From UBA3792 sp964426415 (GTDB lineage: Bacteria > Bacillota > Clostridia > Christensenellales > CAG-138): a DNA stretch of 64,000 bases. Location of the stretch: NCBI GenBank assembly GCA_964426415.1, contig CAYRQM010000003.1:1-64000 (forward strand), read 5' to 3'. Under the pieces are notes generated by a model. The model had not been told where the DNA came from. It ran no database searches and was given only the letters and a program-made list of their open reading frames with translations. This document shows positions 50,823 to 59,404 of the stretch, piece after piece. The translations under genes were made by a program, and so were the position numbers. The first letter of the stretch is position 1. Each line of letters begins with the position of its first letter.

Positions 50823-51014
50823 ATGGCACGTAACGGCGCATTGGTTCCCGAATCCAAGAGCAAGCTGCAGTCGTTCAAGAGCGAAGTCGCTTCTTCCCTC
50901 AACATCGACCTGAAGCAGGGCTACAACGGCGATCTGACCTCTCGTGAGGCAGGCAGCATCGGTGGCGAAATGGTGAAGCGCATGATCGCGTATGCGGAGA
51001 AAAACCTTCACTAA
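50823..51014 (+). CDS. Alpha/beta-type small acid-soluble spore protein
   Basis: The 63-residue protein MARNGALVPESKSKLQSFKSE has the SASP family pattern, including LDLKQGYNGDLTSREAGSIGGEMVKRMI near the C-terminus (here NIDLKQGYNG). SASPs saturate and protect DNA in the dormant spore. AAAGGAGGTG precedes ATG 50823. The upstream frame from 50739 is artefactual. No sigma-A promoter is visible upstream, as expected for a forespore (sigma-G) gene, though I could not place a convincing sigma-G box. Confidence 0.93.
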   Translation: MARNGALVPESKSKLQSFKSEVASSLNIDLKQGYNGDLTSREAGSIGGEMVKRMIAYAEKNLH

Positions 51015-51036
51015 TCATTGAAAGGAGAACTCTACG

Positions 51037-51249
51037 ATGGCAAGAAACGGAGCTTTGATCCCCGAAAGCAAGCAAGCCTTGCAAAGCTTCAAAAGTGAAG
51101 TAGCGAATTCGTTGAATATCGACCTCAAGCAGGGCTATAATGGCGACCTTACCTCCCGCGAAGCCGGTTCGATTGGCGGCGAGATGGTCAAGCGTATGAT
51201 CGCATATGCACAAAATAACATGGTTGATTCCAAGTCCATGATGAGATAA
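51037..51249 (+). CDS. Alpha/beta-type small acid-soluble spore protein, paralogue
   Basis: The 70-residue protein is a tandem duplicate of the preceding gene (same MARNGAL, PESK, LQSFKSEVA and NIDLKQGYNGDLTSREAGS segments) with a longer C-terminal tail (NNMVDSKSMMR). AAAGGAG precedes the ATG. Gap is 22 bp and the pair is probably cotranscribed, ending at the terminator at 51271. Confidence 0.93.
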   Translation: MARNGALIPESKQALQSFKSEVANSLNIDLKQGYNGDLTSREAGSIGGEMVKRMIAYAQNNMVDSKSMMR

Positions 51250-51270
51250 AGGATCGATCGATTCCATGCG

Positions 51271-51298
51271 AAAATCGCCGCCTCGTGCGGCGATTTTT
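51271..51298. terminator. Bidirectional terminator shared by the SASP and recG genes
   Basis: Perfect 11-bp stem AAAATCGCCGC / GCGGCGATTTT with CTCGT loop. The recG stop codon (51297-51299) lies at its edge. Confidence 0.92.
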
Positions 51299-53285
51299 AG
51301 TTGCGTGCAATGTGCGAAAGCGAAATGTACCGCGTGACCGCCATCTGCAGCAGCGCGTTGTTTTCGACATTGGGCACCGATTGCACCTCCGCAGCCGCCG
51401 CCGATGCAGCGGTCAAAAGCTCCACCGAGCAGCCCGACAGGATGTTTTGCGTGTCCGCGTCGCCGCTTTGCCGCACGCCGAACAGATCGCCGTAGCCCCT
51501 TGTTTCCATGTCCTTTTGCGCCAGCACAAAGCCGTCCGTCGAGCCAAGCAATGCGCCGATGCGCGCTTTTGCGACTTTTGTCATATTGTCGGAAAGCAGG
51601 TAGCAGTAGGATTGCACGTCGCCTCTGCCCACACGGCCGCGCAGCTGGTGCAGCGTCGCAAGCCCGAAATGCTCGGCGCCCTCGATGACCATGGCGGTCG
51701 CCGCCTTGACGTCAACCCCCACCTCCACCACCGTGGTGGCGACCAAAAATTCGGTTTTGCCCGCACGGAAGCGTTCCATCGCCGCCTGCTTTTGCTCGTC
51801 GTGCATCCTGCCGTGCAGGACGTCCACGGTGCAGTCGGGCAACAGCGTCGAAAGCTCTTTTGCAATTTCCGCAACGGACAGTCCCTCAAAGCCCTCGGTC
51901 GGCTCAATCAACGGGCAGACCACATAGGTGCGTTCGCCCACCTTTGCACGGGTCGCCAAATGGCGATACATGGCGATGCGTTTTTCGTGCGGCACGAACC
52001 GCGTTTCGATGGGTTTGCGTCCCTTTGGCAGCATGTCTATCACGGACAAATCCAAATCGGCGTACAGCAGCAGCGCCAAGGTGCGCGGAATCGGCGTCGC
52101 GGACATGACCAACACGTCGGGACGCGCCCCTTTTTCTTCCAATTTTGCACGTTGTGCAACGCCGAACCGATGCTGCTCGTCGGTGACAATCAGCGCCAAA
52201 TCGCAAAAGCGCACCTGCTCGGACAGCAGCGCGTGCGTGCCGATGACCACCGAAACGGTTCCGTCCTGCAGCCGCTTTTGCACCGCGGCTTTCTCGGCGG
52301 CGCGCATACTGCCCACATACAGCGCGCACGCATCGCCAAATAGTGCGCGGATCGTTTCATAGTGCTGCTGCGCCAAGATTTCGGTAGGTGCAAGCAGTGC
52401 GCCTTGCTTTTGACACGCAGCCGCAATGGTCAGCGCGTACAGTGCAATCAGCGTTTTGCCCGAACCGACGTCGCCCTGCACCAGCCGATTCATCGGCACG
52501 GCGGACGCCATATCCCGTTCCACCTCGTCCATCACGCGCACCTGTGCCTCGGTGGGCACAAACGGGATGCGACGCAGAAAGCGTGCGCGGATGCCCGCGG
52601 TTTGGAACGCGACGCCCGTAAGCCTGCGGTGGTTCTCTCGAAATTCGGACACCGCCAAAAAGTACAAAAGCGCTTCCTCAAAGGCGACGCGCCGCTTGGC
52701 TTCCATGAGCGATGCGGTGTTCGTCGGCTGATGCAGCGCGACAAGCGCACAATCAAGAGGCAGCAGCGCATATTTGGCGCGTAAGGACAGCGGAAGTGTG
52801 TCCGAAATGGCGGTATCCTTGAGCGCTTGCGCAATCGCCGTGCGGAAAACGGGCTGCGTCAGTCCCTTTGAAAGCGCATAGATGGGAACGATGCCCTCCG
52901 TCTGCTTGAGAATTTGCGGGTTGTACAGCACCGTGCCGCGCTGTTTTGTGACACGGCCGTGCACCAAAAGAACGGCGCCTTGCTTGACTTGTGTGGAACG
53001 GTATGGCTGGTTCATCCAGCGCAGGGTGAGCTTGCCGGTTTCGTCGAACGCCTGCACGGACACGATGTACATGCCGCGGCTGAAAAAGACGGACGGATTG
53101 GAACGCGCCGTGACCTTGAGCGTCACGGTTTCGCCCTCCTCGGCGTCCTTGACCGCGGTCACGTCGGAAAAATCCAAATACTCCTTCGGGTAGTACCGAA
53201 GGAGATCGTCTGCAGTATAGATGCCCAGCTCTTGCAGCAAGGCGATGCGTTTGGGCCCGATCCCGGAAATGTCAGATAGCTGCAT
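51297..53285 (-). CDS. recG: ATP-dependent DNA helicase RecG
   Basis: The 662-residue helicase remodels stalled forks and Holliday junctions. It begins MQLSDISGIGPKRIALLQELGI, with wedge domain, motif I QGDVGSGKTLIALYA, LAPTEILAQQHYET, DEQHRFGVAQRA, MSATPIPRTLAL, TTVVEVGVDV, QLRGRVGRG and YGDLFGVRQSG. Start 53285 follows no strong Shine-Dalgarno; an upstream frame to 53321 runs through the GGCGG hairpin. In B. subtilis recG follows yloU-yloV, as here. Confidence 0.96.
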   Translation of the reverse strand: MQLSDISGIGPKRIALLQELGIYTADDLLRYYPKEYLDFSDVTAVKDAEEGETVTLKVTARSNPSVFFSRGMYIVSVQAFDETGKLTLRWMNQPYRSTQVKQGAVLLVHGRVTKQRGTVLYNPQILKQTEGIVPIYALSKGLTQPVFRTAIAQALKDTAISDTLPLSLRAKYALLPLDCALVALHQPTNTASLMEAKRRVAFEEALLYFLAVSEFRENHRRLTGVAFQTAGIRARFLRRIPFVPTEAQVRVMDEVERDMASAVPMNRLVQGDVGSGKTLIALYALTIAAACQKQGALLAPTEILAQQHYETIRALFGDACALYVGSMRAAEKAAVQKRLQDGTVSVVIGTHALLSEQVRFCDLALIVTDEQHRFGVAQRAKLEEKGARPDVLVMSATPIPRTLALLLYADLDLSVIDMLPKGRKPIETRFVPHEKRIAMYRHLATRAKVGERTYVVCPLIEPTEGFEGLSVAEIAKELSTLLPDCTVDVLHGRMHDEQKQAAMERFRAGKTEFLVATTVVEVGVDVKAATAMVIEGAEHFGLATLHQLRGRVGRGDVQSYCYLLSDNMTKVAKARIGALLGSTDGFVLAQKDMETRGYGDLFGVRQSGDADTQNILSGCSVELLTAASAAAAEVQSVPNVENNALLQMAVTRYISLSHIARN

Positions 53286-53294
53286 GATAGAAGA

Positions 53295-53510
53295 GCCGCC
53301 CGTAGGCGGATATGGGGGCACATGGTTCGTTTCTTGTCATCCTGCGGCTTGCCGAAGGATCTGAAACGGAACCAAGGCACGCGGGCGGATATTATCCGCC
53401 CCTACGAAACCCGTCGACCGACAGGTGCGCACGGCGGGCGGATGCGATCCGAACCCATAAGTATCACAACGCAGGTCATGCGATGCAACAAACAAGCCGC
53501 CCGTAGGCGG
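53295..53510. repeat. Repeat-rich intergenic segment bounded by duplicated hairpin GCCGCCCGTAGGCGG
   Basis: The 15-bp hairpin core occurs at 53295-53309 and 53496-53510. Between them are a half 75-bp element (53336-53362, GTCATCCTG to GAAGGATCT), and two GGGCGGAT palindromes (53383-53408 and 53436-53451). No coding region is credible. Confidence 0.7.
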
Positions 53511-53513
53511 CTT
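53485..53513 (-). terminator. Terminator of the fakA-like gene
   Basis: Minus strand: stem AAGCCGCC / GGCGGCTT, loop TACG, followed by GTTTGTTG. It lies a few bases after the stop at 53518. Confidence 0.7.
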
Positions 53514-53517
53514 TGGG

Positions 53518-55176
53518 TTATTCCACCGAAAGATAGTAGTAGTAGAGCGGCTGCCCGCCTGCCGTCGGCAGAAATTCTGCTTCGGGGTAGACGTTTTGCA
53601 GCGTATCGACCAAAGCTGCGGCGTCGGATTCCTCGACTTGATCGCCATAGTACAGATTGACGATGGGATCCTTCAGCCCGCGCTTCTCGATCATTTTGCC
53701 CAACAGAGACTGCACCGCTTCTTCGACCGAAGAGGCAACCGCAGCGATTGCGCCGTCCAAAATGCCGATGATGTCGCCCTCTTTGATGTCGTTGCCGTTG
53801 AACCGTGTTTCGCGCACCGCATAGGTGACGGAGCCGGACACGATCTCTTGGATGGCGTCTGCCATGTTCTCGGAATTTTCGTCAACGGACAGATCGGGGT
53901 TGAATGCGATGGCTGCCGCGATGCCCTGCGGAATCGTTTTGGTGGGCAGCACCACCACATTGCATTCGCACAGGTTTTGCGCCTGCTGTGCCGCAAGGAT
54001 GATGTTGGAATTGTTGGGCAGCACAAAGACGTTGCGCGCATTGCAGTGCTTGATGGCATTCACGATGGTGTCGATGCTGGGATTCATGGTTTGCCCGCCC
54101 GAAATGAGCGCATCCACCGCGAAATTCTTGAAGACGTTGTCGATGCCCTCGCCCACGCTGACCGCGATCATGCCATATTCCTTTTCGTTGCGCTTGCGCG
54201 TTTCCAAAAGCTGGCGGTTCTGCTCGCGCATGTTCTCGATTTTGAGCTTGTCAAGCTCGCCGAAGCGCATGGCAAACTGCAAAATCTTGCCGGGGCAGTT
54301 GGAATGGACGTGGACTTTGACAAAATCGTCGCCATACGCCACCACCACCGAATCGCCCACTTTGACCAAATGGTCGCGCAGCAGGTTGAGATCGTCTTCA
54401 CTGAAGCCATCGATGAGGCGCACGATGAAGAACTCGGTGCAGTAGCCAAACGCGATGTCCTCCGTGCTGAAGGAATCCAAGTTGGCGCCCTCCCCCATCT
54501 CCATGTCGTCCGTCGACACGGTGGGCGTTTCCGCCTCGTAGAGATCGGGCAGCTCCTCGCCGTCCAGTACGGCCTTGAACCCGCGATAGATGGTCAAAAG
54601 CCCCATGCCGCCGCTGTCCACTACGCCCGCTTCTTTGAGGACGGGCAGCAGATCGGGCGTCTTGTTGAGCGCCTGTTCGCCAGAAGACAGCACCATGTCC
54701 AGCGCGTCGTCAAAGGACAGGGACGGGCTCTTGGCAAGCGCGAGCGCCGTCGCTTGCGCAATCATGCGCGAAACGGTGAGAATCGTGCCTTCCTTGGGGC
54801 GCATGACCGCCTTGTAGGCGGCGTTCGTGCCCGCTCCGATTGCGGCGGAGAGCAGCGCGGCGTCCATGGAATCTTTGCCCTTGCAAACCTGTGCATAGCC
54901 GCGGAACAGCTGGGACAAAATAACGCCCGAATTGCCGCGTGCGTTGCGCAGCGCGCCCATGGATACGGCGTCCATGACCGTACTGACGGAAACGTTATCC
55001 GCCATGTTGCGCAGTTCCTTCACGGCGCCTTGCATCGTCATGGACATATTCGTACCCGTATCGCCATCCGGTACGGGAAATACGTTTAATGAGTCGATGT
55101 ACGCCTTATGCTTTTCTAAATTGGCTGCACCACCCAAGAACAGGTCTTTCAGCATGCCGCCATTGATGCTTTTCAT
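53518..55176 (-). CDS. fakA: DAK2-domain protein, fatty acid kinase FakA-like (YloV)
   Basis: The 552-residue protein has an N-terminal DAK2 ATP-binding domain (LNVFPVPDGDTGTNMSMTM with three metal Asp, GNSGVILSQLFRG, DSGGMGLLTIYRG) and a C-terminal FakA-type domain with a central region (YCTEFFIV, VHVHSNCPGKIL, ISGGQTMNPSID, LPNNSNIILAAQQA). FakA phosphorylates fatty acids bound to FakB. No fakB is in the window. ATG 55176 has GGAGGT at ten bases; TTG 55194 is rejected. Neighbours asp23-like and recG match yloU-yloV-recG of B. subtilis. Confidence 0.93.
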   Translation of the reverse strand: MKSINGGMLKDLFLGGAANLEKHKAYIDSLNVFPVPDGDTGTNMSMTMQGAVKELRNMADNVSVSTVMDAVSMGALRNARGNSGVILSQLFRGYAQVCKGKDSMDAALLSAAIGAGTNAAYKAVMRPKEGTILTVSRMIAQATALALAKSPSLSFDDALDMVLSSGEQALNKTPDLLPVLKEAGVVDSGGMGLLTIYRGFKAVLDGEELPDLYEAETPTVSTDDMEMGEGANLDSFSTEDIAFGYCTEFFIVRLIDGFSEDDLNLLRDHLVKVGDSVVVAYGDDFVKVHVHSNCPGKILQFAMRFGELDKLKIENMREQNRQLLETRKRNEKEYGMIAVSVGEGIDNVFKNFAVDALISGGQTMNPSIDTIVNAIKHCNARNVFVLPNNSNIILAAQQAQNLCECNVVVLPTKTIPQGIAAAIAFNPDLSVDENSENMADAIQEIVSGSVTYAVRETRFNGNDIKEGDIIGILDGAIAAVASSVEEAVQSLLGKMIEKRGLKDPIVNLYYGDQVEESDAAALVDTLQNVYPEAEFLPTAGGQPLYYYYLSVE

Positions 55177-55198
55177 GTTCAATCCTACCTCCAAAGCG

Positions 55199-55555
55199 TC
55201 AGACGACGCGGATGCTTTCTACGAAAATGTTGACATTTCGTACCGAAACGCCCGTGAGGTCTTCGATGCGGTACCGAACATTTTGCTTGGCGTTCGTCGC
55301 AACGGCAGGCAAAGAAACGCCATACTGAAGCGCGATGTGCAGCGAAATGTCAATCTGCTGGTCGTTGACCTTTTCGACCTTGACGCCCTTTTGCAGATTC
55401 TCTTTGCCGAACAGCTCGACGAATGCGTCACCCGCCGTGCGTGCGCACATCCCGATAATTCCGTAGTTTTCGACTGCCGCGTAGCCCGCTAAGGTCGCAA
55501 TCAAATCCTCCGAGATGGTAATGGTGCCATTTTCATTCATGACAGTAATCGGCAT
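55199..55555 (-). CDS. Asp23/Gls24 family protein (YloU-like)
   Basis: The 118-residue protein has the family sequence GTITISEDLIATLAGYAAVENYGIIGMCARTAGD, VKVEKVNDQQIDISLHIALQYGVSLP and C-terminal VRNVNIFVESIRV. The family is linked to envelope stress and, for YloU, cotranscribed with the fakA homologue. AAAGGAGG precedes the ATG. Gap to fakA-like is 22 bp. Confidence 0.93.
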   Translation of the reverse strand: MPITVMNENGTITISEDLIATLAGYAAVENYGIIGMCARTAGDAFVELFGKENLQKGVKVEKVNDQQIDISLHIALQYGVSLPAVATNAKQNVRYRIEDLTGVSVRNVNIFVESIRVV

Positions 55556-55603
55556 AATAGAGCCTCCTTTACTTAATAAACAATACGGGGAACAGGCAGT
55601 CCG

Positions 55604-56344
55604 TTATTCGTCTTCTTCCCAATTCCCGTTGTGGAAAACTTCTTGGACGTCGTCGTTGTCGTCCAACCGTTCCAAGAACCGTTCGATCTTTTCGATGGTT
55701 TCCGAATCGTCGATTGTCGTCGGATTCTGCGGAATCATGCTGACTTCTGCCGACAGGAACGTGTAGCCAAGGGCTTCCAGTGCTTCGCGCACGGTGGAAA
55801 AGTCGTTCGGCTCGGTGATGACTTCGAATGCGTCGTCCTGCGCGTTGAAATCGGATGCGCCTGCGTCCAGCGCTGCCATCATCACTTCGTCCTCGTCCAT
55901 CAACGCGGTGCGCTCAATGATAATCTGCCCCTTTTTATCGAACATCCATGCAACGGAACCGGAAGCGCCCATGTTGCCGCCGCTCTTCGAGAAGATGTGG
56001 CGCATTTCCGCGGCGATGCGATTGCGGTTGTCGGTGACGACATTGACGATGACGGCAAGGTTGCCGGGGCCGTAGCCCTCATAGACGACTTCTTCGTAGT
56101 TGATGGAGTTGGCGTCGCCGCACGCTTTTTTGATGGAGCGCGCAATGTTGTCGTTGGGCATGTTCGCCGCTTTCGCCTTGGCAATGACGTCGCGCAGCTT
56201 GGAGTTGTTGATCGGGTCGCCGCCGCCGCCCTCTTTGACGGCAATGGCGATTTCACGGCCGATCTTCGTAAAGACTTTCCCCTTTTGCGCGTCGGTCTTC
56301 TCTTTTTTGTTTTTGATGTTTGCCCATTTGGAATGTCCGGACAT
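55604..56344 (-). CDS. yebC: YebC/PmpR-family transcriptional/translational regulator
   Basis: The 246-residue protein begins MSGHSKWANIKNKKEKTDAQKGKVFTKIGREIAIAVKEGGGGDP, followed by NMPNDNIARSIKKA, YEGYGPGNLAVIV, GGNMGASGSVAWMF. All are diagnostic of the family, which includes DNA-binding regulators and the translation factor acting on proline-rich stalls. Gap to asp23-like is 48 bp without an obvious promoter. Confidence 0.96.
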   Translation of the reverse strand: MSGHSKWANIKNKKEKTDAQKGKVFTKIGREIAIAVKEGGGGDPINNSKLRDVIAKAKAANMPNDNIARSIKKACGDANSINYEEVVYEGYGPGNLAVIVNVVTDNRNRIAAEMRHIFSKSGGNMGASGSVAWMFDKKGQIIIERTALMDEDEVMMAALDAGASDFNAQDDAFEVITEPNDFSTVREALEALGYTFLSAEVSMIPQNPTTIDDSETIEKIERFLERLDDNDDVQEVFHNGNWEEDE

Positions 56345-56367
56345 ATTCGTTCCTCCTAATCAGTAGT

Positions 56368-57039
56368 TCAAAGCATTTCTGCTGCTTCTTCATCTAAAAT
56401 GAATGTGGCGTCCCCATGCAGCTGCAACAGGCTTGCGGGAATCACGCTGGAAACCGCACCCTTTAGGATGCGCTCCGCCGCCTCTTTGCAAGCATCGCCC
56501 AAGAGCAGCACAATCAAACGCTTGGACTGCATAATGGTGTTCACGCCTGCGGTCACGATCTTGTCGCCTTCGAACAGCTCGACATGGGTGATGGGCGCCG
56601 GGTCGCTGCCCACGGGATTGTAAAGCAGGCTGCCGTCCTGCCGCACCGCAAGCAGCAGGGTGTCTAAACCGCCGTCGGCAAGGATGCGCGCATCAAAGGC
56701 GCTGCAAATCGTTGCCCAGTCGCCCCCGTCGGAAATGGGGACAAAATAGCGGTCGGCGCGGATCGCCGTTTCGGCAAACAGCTGCTTGCCCAGCCGATCG
56801 GCAATGGACAAATCGCGCGCTTCGGACGGAACGAATTCCGACATTTGGTACACGCGCACGCTGCCCCAATTGAGCAAACCGTCCTTTGTCATCGCGGAAA
56901 GCGTTTCGTACACGCCGTCAAGCGAAGGATCCCAATCGACGCCCAGCGTGCAGGCAGGGTCTTTGAGCAGCGCTGACGCAACCAGCGTGGCGGCTGCGAC
57001 GCTTGCCGTATGGCGATCGTGATAAACCAGTACGCTCAT
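56368..57039 (-). CDS. NagB-like (glucosamine-6-phosphate isomerase/6-phosphogluconolactonase fold) protein lacking the catalytic His
   Basis: The 223-residue protein has the fold pattern VSAVAAATLVASALL, YQMSEFVP (in place of DEY), LADGGLDTLLLAVRQDGSLLYNPVGS, PITHVELFEGDKIVTAGVNTIMQSKRLIVLLLGDAC, and a C-terminal PASLLQLHGDATFILDEEAA, which matches the NagB tail. At the DGH site it reads DGS (Ser137 instead of His) and the FNEP motif is YNPV. It may be inactive or have another substrate. It overlaps the downstream-encoded hydrolase start region by 4 bp. Confidence 0.82.
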   Translation of the reverse strand: MSVLVYHDRHTASVAAATLVASALLKDPACTLGVDWDPSLDGVYETLSAMTKDGLLNWGSVRVYQMSEFVPSEARDLSIADRLGKQLFAETAIRADRYFVPISDGGDWATICSAFDARILADGGLDTLLLAVRQDGSLLYNPVGSDPAPITHVELFEGDKIVTAGVNTIMQSKRLIVLLLGDACKEAAERILKGAVSSVIPASLLQLHGDATFILDEEAAEML

Positions 57040-57974
57040 TCGAATTCACCCGTCGCGCAAACCGTTTCGATGAACAGCAGCACGTCTTGATAGACCTCTG
57101 TACGGTTCGTTTCGTTGAGCACCTCGTGTCGGGCGCCCGCATAAAGCTTGAGAACGGGCTTGTGTCCACTCTTTTTGAGCCAGCCTTCGACTTGGCGCAC
57201 GCCCTTGCCCATCCCGCCGACGGGATCGTGATCGCCTGCAATGAGCAAAATGGGGCGTTTGGGCACGCGCCTTGCCCAGTTCATGTCGGAGATCTCGGAA
57301 AGCCCCGTAAAGAGGTCGAGGAAGCCGTAGGAGGTAAAGACGAAGCCGCAAAGCGGATCGGCAATATACTTGTCTACGTTTTCTTCGTCGCGGGAAAGCC
57401 AGTCGAACGGCGTGCGGGAAGGCTTGATTTTTTTGTTGTAGGAGCCGAAGCTCAACGCGTCCAGCTTAGCGTTGGGCTCTTTGCCGTGCCCCTTTTTGAT
57501 GGATGATTTGGCAAGCATCTTGGCAACGCCCAAGGCGGGGTTCGCGCCTGCCGTACCCGAAAAGATGAAGCCGTCAAACTCGTGACCGAGCCGTCCCGCG
57601 TAGGTACGGGCAAGAAAGCTGCCCATGGAATGTCCGAACAGGATGAAAGGAAGTGCGGGATAATCGGCTTTGATGAGCGCATGCAGCGTTTGATTGTCTT
57701 TGATGAGATTGTCCCAACCGTTTTGTTCGCCAAAGTACCCCAGCGGCTGACCCTCTGCGACGGATTTCCCGTGTCCCGGGTCGTCCATGGCACAGACCAA
57801 AATGCCGTTGTCCGCCAAGAATGCGGCAAAGTCTTGGTAGCGATCGATGTGCTCCGCCATCCCATGCATAATCTGCATGCAGGCACGCGGTTCATCGGGA
57901 ATCCAAACACGATAGCGAATGTCGCAAATGCCGGTTGCCGACGGGAAACGCTTGTCACGAATCACAGTTGCCAT
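57036..57974 (-). CDS. Alpha/beta hydrolase, monoacylglycerol-lipase type
   Basis: The 312-residue serine hydrolase has oxyanion motif MHGMAEHIDRY, DDPGHGKS, nucleophile FGHSMGSFLAR, acid LIAGDHDPVGG and His in YAGARHEVLNE. It matches serine aminopeptidase S33/monoglyceride lipase-like enzymes. GGAGG favours the ATG at 57974 over the one at 57980. It is first of a two-gene operon with the NagB-like gene, behind the promoter at 58004. Confidence 0.9.
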   Translation of the reverse strand: MATVIRDKRFPSATGICDIRYRVWIPDEPRACMQIMHGMAEHIDRYQDFAAFLADNGILVCAMDDPGHGKSVAEGQPLGYFGEQNGWDNLIKDNQTLHALIKADYPALPFILFGHSMGSFLARTYAGRLGHEFDGFIFSGTAGANPALGVAKMLAKSSIKKGHGKEPNAKLDALSFGSYNKKIKPSRTPFDWLSRDEENVDKYIADPLCGFVFTSYGFLDLFTGLSEISDMNWARRVPKRPILLIAGDHDPVGGMGKGVRQVEGWLKKSGHKPVLKLYAGARHEVLNETNRTEVYQDVLLFIETVCATGEFE

Positions 57975-58003
57975 GCGCATACCTCCACAAATAATGATAT
58001 TGA

Positions 58004-58032
58004 ATCATATCACACATGGCGAAAAAGTGCAA
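58004..58032 (-). promoter_or_regulatory. Promoter of the hydrolase operon
   Basis: Minus strand: -35 TTGCAC (58027-58032), 17-bp spacer, extended -10 TGATATGAT with hexamer at 58004-58009. Confidence 0.65.
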
Positions 58033-58068
58033 GGGAAAGGAAGATTTTTTCACATTGGGCGCGAAAAT

Positions 58069-58096
58069 GCCCCGTCTGCCGATGCGCAAACAGGGC
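58069..58096 (-). terminator. Possible terminator of the ABC importer operon
   Basis: Imperfect stem GCCC..GT.TG / CA.AC..GGGC, followed on the minus strand by ATTTTCGCG, shortly after the ATPase stop at 58113. Confidence 0.4.
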
Positions 58097-58112
58097 GTAA
58101 CCGCATACCATA

Positions 58113-58664
58113 TTACAGCGCAATCGTCTGCTGCGCCTGCAGCAATTCCGGGTCGCGTGCGTCGTGGGTTACGACAATCGCAAGGGTTGCACGATGGATC
58201 AGCGCCAAGACACGCGCCTTGTTCTCTTCGTCCAGCCCCGCAAACGGCTCATCCAGCAGCACCACATCCGTGCCAAACGCAAACGCCCGCGCCAGTGAAA
58301 CACGCTGCATCTGTCCGCCCGAAAGCGTCGCCGCCCTTTGCTCGCGCACGTCCTCTAAGTGCAAATCGATGCAAAGCGCCGAAGCGGTTGCCACATCGGA
58401 AACGGACGCGATGTTGTCCTGCGCCGTGCGCCAGCCCAGCAAGCGCGGTTCTTGAAACGCAACGGACACCTTGCGATGCGACAGTCCCTCTACCGTTCCG
58501 CTATTTGGCTTTAGAAGCCCTGCCAGCACGCGCAGCAGCGTGGTTTTGCCGCGTCCCGATTCGCCCATGATGCAGACGACGCCAGCATCCGGGATGGACA
58601 GGTTCAGCCCATCCAGTACGATTTTTTCGCCGAAGCGAACGGTCAAATCACGACAGACGATCAT
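58113..58664 (-). CDS. Short ABC importer ATPase (NitT/TauT type)
   Basis: The 183-residue ATPase has Walker A GESGRGKTTLL, Q-loop FQEPRLLGW, signature LSGGQMQRVSLARA, Walker B VVLLDEPFAGLDE and H-loop VTHDARD. All catalytic motifs are present, but the protein is about 60 residues shorter than SsuB/TauB because regions between motifs and at the C-terminus are trimmed. It couples to the permease (4-bp overlap); the longer frame to 59249 is a shadow of the permease gene. Confidence 0.88.
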   Translation of the reverse strand: MIVCRDLTVRFGEKIVLDGLNLSIPDAGVVCIMGESGRGKTTLLRVLAGLLKPNSGTVEGLSHRKVSVAFQEPRLLGWRTAQDNIASVSDVATASALCIDLHLEDVREQRAATLSGGQMQRVSLARAFAFGTDVVLLDEPFAGLDEENKARVLALIHRATLAIVVTHDARDPELLQAQQTIAL

Positions 58665-59404
58665 CCTGCACGCCCCCTTTTGCCAAGCAGCTTCTTGAGT
58701 CCAAATTCCATGAGCAGTGAGCAAAGAATGACCAAGATCGTCCAAGCAAACAGGTCGGGCGTGTCCAAGTAGACCTTGCAGTTGTACATTTCGTTGCCGA
58801 TGCCAAATTGGGGAAACGCTAATATTTCCGCGGTAATGACCGCCTTCCACGCAAAGCCCAATGCGGTGGACGCCGCCGCGCCAAACGCGGGCAGCACCTG
58901 CGGCATCTGCACCAAAAACAGCTTGCGCAAGGCGGGATAGTAGATGGTCGCCATCTCGTCGAGCTTTGGGTCCATCGCCAAAATCGCCTGTTCCGTCGCC
59001 TGCCACACGAGCGGCACGACCATAATCATGGACACCACCACGGGCACGGCGTTGGAAACCACGGCAAAGAACAGCACCAAAATGAACGACGTGATAGGCG
59101 TCGTTTTGACGATGGTGCGCAGCGGTGAAAGCAGAAAGGACATCGTCTTCCACCGTGCGGTCAAGACGGCAAGCAGCACGCCGAGCACGCAGCCCAGCAA
59201 AAAGCCCAGCAGCAGACGCAAAAACGTGCTGCCGATGGAACGCCAGCACGCGGCGCTTTGCACGATGCGCACCATGGACGACGCCGTTTCATAGGGCGAC
59301 GGGAACAGCAAGCTGCTGTTCACCAACATGGACAGCAGCTGCCAAGCGCCAAGGTAAATTGCTGTAAGCAGCAGAATTTGTATCGGTTTAGGAAGCCGAT
59401 GCAT
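58661..59404 (-). CDS. ABC importer permease (NitT/TauT/SsuC type)
   Basis: The 247-residue permease has about six helices and the EAA-like loop AILAMDPKLDEMATIYYPALRKLFLVQMPQVLPAF. The pattern AGWQLLS..FPSP at the N-terminus and the GIGNEMY region match the nitrate/sulfonate/taurine/thiamine-precursor permease group. Start at 59404 overlaps the binding-protein gene by 17 bp. Substrate not identifiable by sequence alone. Confidence 0.9.
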   Translation of the reverse strand: MHRLPKPIQILLLTAIYLGAWQLLSMLVNSSLLFPSPYETASSMVRIVQSAACWRSIGSTFLRLLLGFLLGCVLGVLLAVLTARWKTMSFLLSPLRTIVKTTPITSFILVLFFAVVSNAVPVVVSMIMVVPLVWQATEQAILAMDPKLDEMATIYYPALRKLFLVQMPQVLPAFGAAASTALGFAWKAVITAEILAFPQFGIGNEMYNCKVYLDTPDLFAWTILVILCSLLMEFGLKKLLGKRGRAG

